DNA of 6,369 nt, from contig JAKAZU010000046.1 in the NCBI GenBank assembly GCA_021826525.1, forward strand, positions 1 to 6,369. The letters run 5' to 3'. A model generated the notes under the pieces. The model saw only the letters and a program-made list of their open reading frames with translations. It was not told the origin of the DNA and made no database searches. This DNA comes from Thermoplasmata archaeon. GTDB taxonomy: Archaea > Thermoplasmatota > Thermoplasmata > UBA184. The number at the start of each line of letters is the position of its first letter. Within the stretch, counting starts at the first letter, position 1. Of the stretch, positions 1 to 5,700 are shown one piece after another. The translations under genes were made by a program, and so were the position numbers.

Positions 1-470
1 TCGGTGCCGAGGCCGTCGGGATGACGGCGTGCCCCTGCGCGATGGAGACGTGCCGCGAGCGCCTCACGGCCGAGTACCCGCTGCTGGCGGATCCTTCCCT
101 GAAAGGCCTGCCGATGATCACCCACAACCAGCGCAACCGCACGCGTCTATTGTTCGAGCTCCCACCGGGGGTCGAGGTCGATGCCACGCATCTGTTGGAG
201 GCAATCGAGCATGCCCAGTCCTCGCCGACCTACGCGATCCTCAAGCGCGGAGACGAGGCCCAGCTCGTCCTGAACGCCCACCGCAACCCGAAGTTCGTCG
301 AGGACGTGATGCGCGATCTGCTCGCCGACCTCCCCGCCCGGTTTCCCGAGATACCGGACCACGTCGTGGTGCGCGTAGGGACCGTCAGCGAAGAGTCGAT
401 CCACAAGTACAACGTCGAATCCTCGCACGAGACGACGTTCGGCGAGCTCCGTCGACCATCGGAGTCGTAG
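1..470 (+). CDS. mptA: GTP cyclohydrolase MptA (GCYH-IB/FolE2 family), C-terminal part, 5' end outside window
   Basis: The first complete codon is at position 3, and the frame is open from the left edge to the TAG at 468-470, giving about 155 C-terminal residues. Family members are usually about 300 residues, so roughly half is missing. The fragment reads GAEAVGMTACPC at its start, followed by MITHNQRN, then EAIEHAQSSPTYAILKR and EESIHKYN, which are hallmark blocks of the MptA/FolE2 family. The cysteines of TACPC (codons at 30 and 36), the His of THNQRN (codon at 123), the Glu of the EAIEHAQ block and the His of ESIH are the likely metal and active-site residues by family analogy. Known family role: MptA opens GTP to 7,8-dihydroneopterin 2',3'-cyclic phosphate in the cytoplasm, the first step to methanopterin-type or folate-type cofactors, and in some archaea the route also feeds archaeosine. 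The ATG at 21 is internal, because conserved residues precede it. The next gene starts 19 bases downstream. Confidence 0.93.
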   Translation, partial: GAEAVGMTACPCAMETCRERLTAEYPLLADPSLKGLPMITHNQRNRTRLLFELPPGVEVDATHLLEAIEHAQSSPTYAILKRGDEAQLVLNAHRNPKFVEDVMRDLLADLPARFPEIPDHVVVRVGTVSEESIHKYNVESSHETTFGELRRPSES

Positions 471-480
471 GTCGGGCCTC

Positions 481-485
481 GAGGT
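481..485 (+). promoter_or_regulatory. Weak Shine-Dalgarno for the first permease
   Basis: GAGGT lies four bases before the GTG at 490, in the 19-base gap after mptA. The spacing is short and the match partial, but it supports GTG 490 as the start, since no ATG is available near the expected N-terminus. Confidence 0.45.
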
Positions 486-489
486 AGCC

Positions 490-1797
490 GTGTACCCGGC
501 CTTCGATGCGATCCGGCGAAGGCCCGGTCGCTCGACCCTGGCGTCGCTCGGCATCGGTCTTGCGGCCGCTCTGGTCGTCCTCCTTCTCGCCCTTTCCTCG
601 GGCATCCAGACGAGCTCGACCCAGCTGGCCGCGTCGAGCGGCATCGATCTGCTCTCAGCGAGCGCGAACACGAGCCTCTCCTCGTCCACCTTCCCCCCGA
701 TCCTGCAGGCGCACCCTCTCTCAAGCGAGATTCCGGCGACCGACTCCAACGTCGAGGTCGCGAGCCCGTGGCTCCTCAGCGATCTCGTGTTCGGGAATGC
801 GTCATTATGGGCCGCCGCGAACAGCTCTCAAAACGGCAGCGCAATCCCGAGCGCGTGGGCCTTGACCGGATCGGGATCCGTGGGCTGGATTCCCTCCGAC
901 AACACCGGGATCGAGGTCCCGACGCTCTACTCCGGACCCGGGTTCACCTACCCCGGAGATCCCCACTACGCGAACGGGACCTACAACGGCCCCGTGACCG
1001 GCGAGGTCGTGCTCGATCAGGGCCTCGCGTCGGTGATGCACGTAGCGGTGGGCGACCTCGTGTGGGCGAGCCCGTCGTCCGCCTCGGGTCCCACGCAGGT
1101 ACAAGGATGGTATGCTCAGGCGACGGGGTTCCGGATCGTCGGCATCTCGGGGCCCTTCTGGCTCCTGCCATCGGCGTTCCTCGGGTTCTTCTACCTCTCC
1201 GAGCTCCAGGCGATGCTCGGCAGCGCGCACGCGTCGACCGACTATGCCTCGCTGATCCTCATCCACCTGCACGACGCATCCAATCCGTCCGCGGACGCGG
1301 CTCGGATCGCAGGAGCGTTCCCCCAGCTGAGCGTCTTCACGCTCCAAAGCATCCTGGGGGCCATCCAGGACGCGGTCTCGCTCTACCGCACCTTCGGGGA
1401 GATCGTCGGCGCGATCGGTCTCGTGGTGGCGGCGCTGTTCACGACCACCGTCGTCCTGATGAGCGTCGATGATCGCTCCCGGGAGATCGCGCTGCGTCGC
1501 GCGATCGGCCACACGCGGGCCTCCGTCGGGCGGATGGTCGTGGAGGAATCGGTCCTCCTCTCCCTCATCGGTCTCGCGATCGGATTGCCGCTCGCCTTCC
1601 TCGCCACCAACGCGCTCAACATCCTCCTGCTCCAGCGAGTCAATGGCCTACCGACCGGCTTCTCCTTCGTCTCCTTCAATCTCGGGGTGATCGGGACGGG
1701 CGTCGCGATCGTCGTCGCGATCGGTCTCATTGCTGGCATCGCGCCGGCCGCCCGGGCCATGCAGCTGCCGATCGCCGAGGAGCTGCGTGCGCCATGA
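490..1797 (+). CDS. FtsX/MacB-type ABC transporter permease (first of pair)
   Basis: This 435-residue integral membrane protein has the type VII (MacB/LolCE/FtsX) layout. A short basic N-terminus (IRRRPGR) leads into one membrane helix at about residues 17-37. A Ser/Thr-rich domain of about 260 residues outside the membrane follows. Three C-terminal helices lie at about 304-325, 352-375 and 397-421. The loop DDRSREIALRRAIGHTR after the second helix is the usual FtsX-family cytoplasmic loop that contacts the ATPase. EVVLDQGLASVMHVAVGDLVW in the outer domain resembles the MacB extracellular core. The start is GTG at 490; the N-terminus it gives matches the family. The stop overlaps the next start as ATGA (1794-1797). 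It forms a set with the following permease and ATPase. The outer domain carries five N-X-S/T sequons (N60, N103, N111, N115, N162). Substrate unknown: MacB-class systems act as exporters or mechanotransmitters rather than importers, so export is inferred. Confidence 0.9.
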   Translation: MYPAFDAIRRRPGRSTLASLGIGLAAALVVLLLALSSGIQTSSTQLAASSGIDLLSASANTSLSSSTFPPILQAHPLSSEIPATDSNVEVASPWLLSDLVFGNASLWAAANSSQNGSAIPSAWALTGSGSVGWIPSDNTGIEVPTLYSGPGFTYPGDPHYANGTYNGPVTGEVVLDQGLASVMHVAVGDLVWASPSSASGPTQVQGWYAQATGFRIVGISGPFWLLPSAFLGFFYLSELQAMLGSAHASTDYASLILIHLHDASNPSADAARIAGAFPQLSVFTLQSILGAIQDAVSLYRTFGEIVGAIGLVVAALFTTTVVLMSVDDRSREIALRRAIGHTRASVGRMVVEESVLLSLIGLAIGLPLAFLATNALNILLLQRVNGLPTGFSFVSFNLGVIGTGVAIVVAIGLIAGIAPAARAMQLPIAEELRAP

Positions 1798-3047
1798 GAC
1801 CGATCGCCTGGCGGAGCCCAACCCGTCACTCCCGCCTACAGATCGTGCTGGCCGCGATCGCGATCGCGGTCGCGGTAGCCCTCCCCGTGATCCTCGTATC
1901 GGTGGGTGGAGGAGTGTCGGCGCACGAGATCGCCCAGTTGCAGCAAACCGGGTACGTGATCTCGGTGTCGTCGGCCGGGATGCACGGGGTCTCGTTGTCC
2001 CATGGGCTCGTTTCGGAGTTCAATGCGATCCCGCGCGTCGCAGCCTCCTCCCCGGTGCTCAGCGTTCCAATCGACCTCTACGCCGGAGGCGTCACCCCGA
2101 CCGCGGTGCTGGCGGAGGGGGTCATTCCCGATCAGTTCACTCCGACCCTCGGCCCATCCGAGGCCGGCCTGTTTCCGTCTCCGCTGCCGCTCGGCGATCC
2201 GACCGACCTGATCCACTACGCCAACGGGACGTACACGGGGCCGACGACCCTCGATGCCCTCATCTCCACCCCGTTCGAGGCCGCGTCGGGCATCCGGGTC
2301 GGCCAGTCGATCGTGCTGTCGCCCTCCGCGAACCGGAGCCTCGGTACCGCCTTCCGGGTCACCGGGGTGTTCGGAGTCCCGCCGTCCCTGCTGGGCCCGA
2401 CCGGGGCGTTCGCGGTGATCGTTCCCCTGTCCGATCTCCAAGTGCTGACGGGCTGGGCGCGGACGAGCGCGACGCCCTCCTCCCTCCTCGACGCCTCCGA
2501 CACGATCCAGGTCGCGCTGAGCGGGGCTGCGGAGAACGATCCGTCCCAGATCAATGCGGTCGCGGCTCAGATCCAGTCGCTCGTCCCGTACTACGGCGTC
2601 ACCACCCAGCTGCAGCAGGCACAGCAACTCGAGAACGCCGACGCGATCCTGACCGGGTTCTATCTGGCCCTGTCCTCCGTGGGTCTTGCGGTCGGGCTCA
2701 TCTTCCTCGCCATCGTCCTCGTCCGGCGCGTGGAGTCGGAGCGTCGTTCGATCGGGATCCGCCGGGCCCTCGGTCTGCCGCCCCGCTGGATAGCGGTCGG
2801 CATCCTCGCGCGCGGAGAGGCGCTTGCGGCCGCCGGGATCGTCGGCGGTACGGCGCTCGGGGTGATCGTGATCTCGATCCTCGCAGCGTACGGGACGGGC
2901 GCCGTGAAGCAGGCCGCATCGCTCGCGACGTACGACCCGATCTTGCTCGGCTCGATCGCGGCCGGCGTGCTCGCGCTCGCCTGCCTCGCGAGCGGCCTCG
3001 CCGCGCGCTCGGCGATGCGCCTGGACATCGTGGAGGCGCTGCGATGA
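1794..3047 (+). CDS. FtsX/MacB-type ABC transporter permease (second of pair)
   Basis: This 417-residue protein has the same architecture as its upstream neighbour: a basic N-terminus, a first helix at about residues 16-37, a large outer domain, then helices at about 290-311, 340-361 and 383-405, ending DIVEALR as FtsX-family permeases commonly do. The coupling loop is RRVESERRSIGIRRALGLPPRW, matching the REIGIRRALG type. The ATG start lies inside the ATGA overlap with the first permease, with GAGGAG at 1777-1782 as a distant Shine-Dalgarno, so translation is probably coupled. The two permeases are diverged overall but share HYANGTYxGPxT in the outer domain (residues 141-152 here, 159-170 in the neighbour). 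They are most simply read as an old tandem duplication forming a heterodimer. There is one cysteine, in the last helix. Substrate cannot be told from sequence. Confidence 0.9.
   Translation: MRPIAWRSPTRHSRLQIVLAAIAIAVAVALPVILVSVGGGVSAHEIAQLQQTGYVISVSSAGMHGVSLSHGLVSEFNAIPRVAASSPVLSVPIDLYAGGVTPTAVLAEGVIPDQFTPTLGPSEAGLFPSPLPLGDPTDLIHYANGTYTGPTTLDALISTPFEAASGIRVGQSIVLSPSANRSLGTAFRVTGVFGVPPSLLGPTGAFAVIVPLSDLQVLTGWARTSATPSSLLDASDTIQVALSGAAENDPSQINAVAAQIQSLVPYYGVTTQLQQAQQLENADAILTGFYLALSSVGLAVGLIFLAIVLVRRVESERRSIGIRRALGLPPRWIAVGILARGEALAAAGIVGGTALGVIVISILAAYGTGAVKQAASLATYDPILLGSIAAGVLALACLASGLAARSAMRLDIVEALR
3032..3036 (+). promoter_or_regulatory. Shine-Dalgarno for the exporter ATPase
   Basis: GGAGG sits inside the end of the second permease gene, seven bases before the ATG at 3044. 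It fixes that start and rules out the long upstream in-frame extension. Confidence 0.65.
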
Positions 3048-3748
3048 ACTCCCCGAGCCCAGCTCCGACCATCGAGATCGTCCGGGTGTGGAAGCGTTAC
3101 CTTCCTTCGACGACCCCGGTCGATGCTCTCCGAGACATCTCCTTGACCCTCGAACCCGGGGAGCGGGTCAGCGTCGCGGGCCCGAGCGGGTGCGGAAAGA
3201 CGACGCTGATGAACATGCTCGGCCTGCTCGATACCCCGACCGCCGGAGAGGTCCGGTGGAACGGACGGCCCGTCGGAGGGCGCTCCGAGCGGGAGCGGGC
3301 CCGCTTGCGGCTGACGGGGATTGGATTCATCTTTCAGCGCTTCTACCTCCTCCCCACGATGACCGCCCGGGAGAACATCGAACTGCCCCTGCGCGCCGCC
3401 GGTGTGGACCGGGCCGAGCGCGCCCGCCGGGCGGACGAGCTCCTCGAGGAGGTGGGTCTCGCTCCCCGCGCGGGCTCGTTCCCGCATCAGCTCTCCGGCG
3501 GAGAGGAACAGCGCGTCGCGATCGCAAGGGCGCTCGCGAACCGTCCGGGCCTCTTGCTCGCGGATGAGCCGACCGGGGAGCTCGACAGCGCCGCGACGGA
3601 GACCGTCCTCGCCCTGATCGACTCGGTCGGGTCCGCTTCCGGCGCGACGGTCGTGACCGTCACCCACAATCCGGACGTGGCCGCCCGCTCCCACCGGCAC
3701 ATCACGATGCGCGACGGCCGGGTCGTCGACGATCGTCGGGAGGAGTGA
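3044..3748 (+). CDS. ABC transporter ATPase, MacB/LolD class
   Basis: This 234-residue nucleotide-binding subunit drives the two preceding permeases from the cytoplasmic side. Motifs in order: Walker A GPSGCGKTT (46-54); Q-loop FIFQRFYLLP with Q98, the typical LolD/MacB form; signature LSGGEEQRVAIARAL (150-164); Walker B LLLADEP with catalytic E175; D-loop GELD (178-181); and H-loop H208 in VTVTHNP. The length matches stand-alone LolD/MacB-type ATPases, with no fused permease. The signature has E where LSGGQ is most usual, a common tolerated variant. The ATG at 3044 overlaps the upstream stop as ATGA and has GGAGG seven bases before it. The reading frame stays open upstream to about 1730, but that part is an Arg-rich shadow of the permease genes. 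No separate substrate-binding protein or membrane-fusion protein is encoded beside the set. Confidence 0.95.
   Translation: MNSPSPAPTIEIVRVWKRYLPSTTPVDALRDISLTLEPGERVSVAGPSGCGKTTLMNMLGLLDTPTAGEVRWNGRPVGGRSERERARLRLTGIGFIFQRFYLLPTMTARENIELPLRAAGVDRAERARRADELLEEVGLAPRAGSFPHQLSGGEEQRVAIARALANRPGLLLADEPTGELDSAATETVLALIDSVGSASGATVVTVTHNPDVAARSHRHITMRDGRVVDDRREE
3738..3745 (+). promoter_or_regulatory. Strong Shine-Dalgarno for abce1
   Basis: GGGAGGAG ends six bases before the ATG at 3752 and overlaps the last codons of the ATPase gene. It is the best ribosome binding site in the window, which fits a highly translated housekeeping protein. Confidence 0.7.
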
Positions 3749-3751
3749 GCG

Positions 3752-5527
3752 ATGAGCCGGATCGCGATCCTGCTGAACGACCGCTGTCACCCCAAGGAGT
3801 GCCAGTGGGAGTGCGCGGAGTACTGCCCGGTCAACCGGATGGGACAGGCGTGCATTGTCGAGGGGCCGACCGGCAAGCCGATCATTTCCGAGACCCTGTG
3901 CATCGGTTGCGGGATCTGCATCCACAAGTGCCCGTTCGACGCGATCAAGATCCTCAACACCCCCGAGGCGGACGAATCGGAGATCGTGCACCGGTACGGC
4001 TACAACGGGTTCCGCCTCTACCGGCTCCCCGCGCCTCCCAGCCAGGGGATCACGGGGCTCCTGGGTCCGAACGGAACCGGGAAGTCCACGGCGCTCCGGA
4101 TTCTCGCCGGTGTCGAGATCCCCAATCTCGGAGACTACACGAAGCGTCCGGAGTGGGAGGCCGTCGTCGAGCACTACCGCGGGACCACCTTGCACGCCCA
4201 CTTCCAGAAGATCGCGCGGGGCGAGTTGCGCACGGTGGTGAAGCCGCAGTACGTGGACCGGATCGCGGGGGAGCCGATGTCCGCGGAAGCGTATGTGGCG
4301 GCCGGTGGAGGCGAGGCCGCCCCGGCCCTCGACTCGGTCGGGCTGAGCGGGAGGGCCGAACGTCCTCTTTCCGAGCTCTCGGGCGGAGAGCTCCAGCTCG
4401 CCGCGATCGCGCGGACGCTCGCCACCGAGGCCGATCTCTACCTCTTCGACGAGCCCTCGGGGTACCTCGACATCGTCCATCGCCTCCGGATCGCGCGGAC
4501 GTTGCGCCGCCTCGGTGAGCGCAAGAGCGTTCTCGTGATCGAACACGACCTCGCGCTGCTCGACTACCTCGCCGACCAGGCGCATCTGCTGTACGGGGAG
4601 TCCTCGGCCTTCGGGGTCATCACGCGCGCGATGCCCATGCGCACCGCGATCAACACCTACCTTCAGGGCTACCTGCGGGAGGAGAACGTCCGCTTCCGCA
4701 CGGACCCGATCCGCTTCGTCGCGCACCCGCCCAAGCCCACGACCCGCCTCGATGCGATCGTGTCGTTCCCCCCACTCGAGAAAGAGTTCCCGAAGTTCCA
4801 TCTCTCCGTCGGCGCCGGGAGTCTCGCGAAGGGGGAGACCGTGGGGATCGTCGGACCGAACGCTACCGGTAAGACCACCTTCGTCCGCATGCTTGCCGGG
4901 GTCGAGCTCCCCACCCGGGGCGCACCCCCAGCCTCGCTGATCGTCAGTTACAAGCCGCAGTATCTCCGCGCAACCCACCAGGCGAGCCTACGCGAGCGGA
5001 TGGTGGCCCTCGCGGCCGATCCGACGTTCGACGTGGCGCTCTTCGAGCGCGACCTGGTTCCCGGCCTTCACCTGGACGAGGTGCTCGATGTCGCGCTCCC
5101 CGATCTCTCGGGCGGAGAACTCCAGCGGGCGGCCGTGGCGCTCGCCCTCGCGCGCCCCGCGCAACTCTATCTTCTGGACGAGCCCTCTGCGTATCTAGAC
5201 GCCGACGAGCGCATGTCCATGGCGCGCCTGATCCGGCGCCAGGTCGAACGCCAAGCGATGTCGGCCCTCGTGGTGGACCACGACGTGTACTTCCTTGACA
5301 TCGCCTGCGACGCGTTGATGGTCTTCTCCTCCCGCGATGCGGGCGCCGCCGGTCTGGGCGAGGGCCCCTTTCCGATGCGGGAAGGGATGAACCGCCTCCT
5401 GCGGAACATCGACATCACCTTCCGCCGGGATGCGGAGACCCTTCGGCCGCGGATCAACCAGGAAGGCTCGGCCCTCGATCGAGAGCAGCGTTCGGCGGGC
5501 GAGTACTACTACGAGCCGGCCGCCTGA
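3752..5527 (+). CDS. abce1: ABCE1/Rli1 ribosome-recycling Fe-S ATPase
   Basis: This 591-residue cytoplasmic protein is full length for the family. Known role: with aRF1 or aPelota it splits ribosomes into subunits after termination or stalling. The Fe-S domain (residues 1-70) has nine cysteines: C12, C17, C21, C25, C34, C50, C53, C56 and C60, the usual pattern for two [4Fe-4S] clusters. HRYGYNGF precedes NBD1, which has Walker A GPNGTGKST (105-113), the ABCE1-specific VVKPQYVDRI Q-loop (Q166), signature LSGGELQ (209-215), Walker B with E234 and H265. The hinge GYLREENVRFR leads to NBD2: Walker A GPNATGKTT (368-376), Q403, LSGGELQR (452-459), Walker B LLDEPSAYLD with E477, and H510 in VVDHD. 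The C-terminus MREGMNRLLRNIDITFRRD...GEYYY is diagnostic. One oddity is Leu at 216, where Arg normally follows LSGGELQ in NBD1; catalytic residues are intact. The gene starts three bases after the exporter ATPase stop, so it is probably cotranscribed. Confidence 0.98.
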   Translation: MSRIAILLNDRCHPKECQWECAEYCPVNRMGQACIVEGPTGKPIISETLCIGCGICIHKCPFDAIKILNTPEADESEIVHRYGYNGFRLYRLPAPPSQGITGLLGPNGTGKSTALRILAGVEIPNLGDYTKRPEWEAVVEHYRGTTLHAHFQKIARGELRTVVKPQYVDRIAGEPMSAEAYVAAGGGEAAPALDSVGLSGRAERPLSELSGGELQLAAIARTLATEADLYLFDEPSGYLDIVHRLRIARTLRRLGERKSVLVIEHDLALLDYLADQAHLLYGESSAFGVITRAMPMRTAINTYLQGYLREENVRFRTDPIRFVAHPPKPTTRLDAIVSFPPLEKEFPKFHLSVGAGSLAKGETVGIVGPNATGKTTFVRMLAGVELPTRGAPPASLIVSYKPQYLRATHQASLRERMVALAADPTFDVALFERDLVPGLHLDEVLDVALPDLSGGELQRAAVALALARPAQLYLLDEPSAYLDADERMSMARLIRRQVERQAMSALVVDHDVYFLDIACDALMVFSSRDAGAAGLGEGPFPMREGMNRLLRNIDITFRRDAETLRPRINQEGSALDREQRSAGEYYYEPAA

Positions 5528-5568
5528 GCTCGGGGGAGCGCGAGCCGACGCCGGGTCCGCACCGACGC

Positions 5569-5584
5569 TGCCGCCATTGCGGCA
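5569..5584 (+). other. Small perfect hairpin after abce1
   Basis: TGCCGC and GCGGCA pair perfectly around the loop CATT, 41 bases after the abce1 stop. It could stabilise the transcript end. Stems of this size arise readily by chance in GC-rich DNA, and no U-tract follows, so calling it a terminator is not justified. Confidence 0.25.
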
Positions 5585-5650
5585 CCGAGTCGATCGGGCC
5601 GAGTTCGCCCGACGGCCCCCCTCCCTCCGCGACGCGTTCGCGCCATCGGG

Positions 5651-5660
5651 AGGTTTAAGG
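5651..5660 (+). promoter_or_regulatory. Candidate archaeal TATA box for the thiolase gene
   Basis: GGTTTAAGG, with core TTTAAG at 5654-5659, is the only A/T-rich hexamer in an otherwise GC-rich gap. It lies 41 bases before the GTG at 5701. Archaeal transcription starts about 25 bases downstream of the box, which would put the start near 5682 and give a leader of under 20 bases. The upstream BRE is not obvious. If real, the thiolase gene starts its own transcription unit. Confidence 0.5.
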
Positions 5661-5691
5661 CCCGAAGCAATCTCCGACGTCATCCAGGACT

Positions 5692-5696
5692 GGTGA
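5692..5696 (+). promoter_or_regulatory. Shine-Dalgarno for the thiolase gene
   Basis: GGTGA, a core archaeal Shine-Dalgarno form, lies four bases before the GTG at 5701 and supports this start. The next in-frame ATG, at 5725-5727 or later, would cut off the conserved first beta strand. Confidence 0.5.
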
Positions 5697-5700
5697 ATCC

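Larger units (their letters stand above)
5528..5700 (+). other. Intergenic region between abce1 and thiolase gene
   Basis: This is the only sizeable non-coding gap in the window. It is very GC-rich in its first two thirds. It holds a perfect six-pair hairpin with a four-base loop (5569-5584), a five-pair inverted repeat CGGGC/GCCCG (5595-5599 and 5607-5611) and a C/T tract (about 5615-5627). No run of T typical of archaeal terminators is visible, so where abce1 transcription ends is unclear. The last 50 bases hold the TATA-like box and ribosome binding site of the next gene. Confidence 0.7.

Noticed and set aside
147..749. Minus-strand open frame across the mptA/permease junction
   Set aside because: It spans two clear plus-strand genes in another frame, shows no motif, and has no plausible start context.
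1853..1869. Tandem GATCGC-like repeat as a regulatory or iteron element
   Set aside because: It encodes the Ala-Ile-Ala-Ile-Ala-Val first membrane helix of the second permease, so the repetition follows from the protein sequence.
1730..3043. In-frame upstream extension of the exporter ATPase
   Set aside because: The extension is Arg/Pro-rich and overlaps both permease genes. The ATG at 3044 has a Shine-Dalgarno and an ATGA junction and gives the normal LolD/MacB length.
2660..4978. Long open frame on the minus strand (772 codons)
   Set aside because: It lies opposite three well-supported genes, has low-complexity Arg/Gly/Asp-rich sequence with no recognisable domain, and is the usual antisense shadow of high-GC coding DNA.
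5595..5611. Inverted repeat CGGGC/GCCCG as a terminator
   Set aside because: The stem is only five pairs, is not followed by a T-tract, and such repeats are expected by chance at this GC content.
5430..5696. Small plus-strand open frame bridging abce1 and the thiolase
   Set aside because: It starts inside the abce1 coding region in a different frame, has no Shine-Dalgarno, and its sequence is Arg/Pro/Ser-rich without family features.
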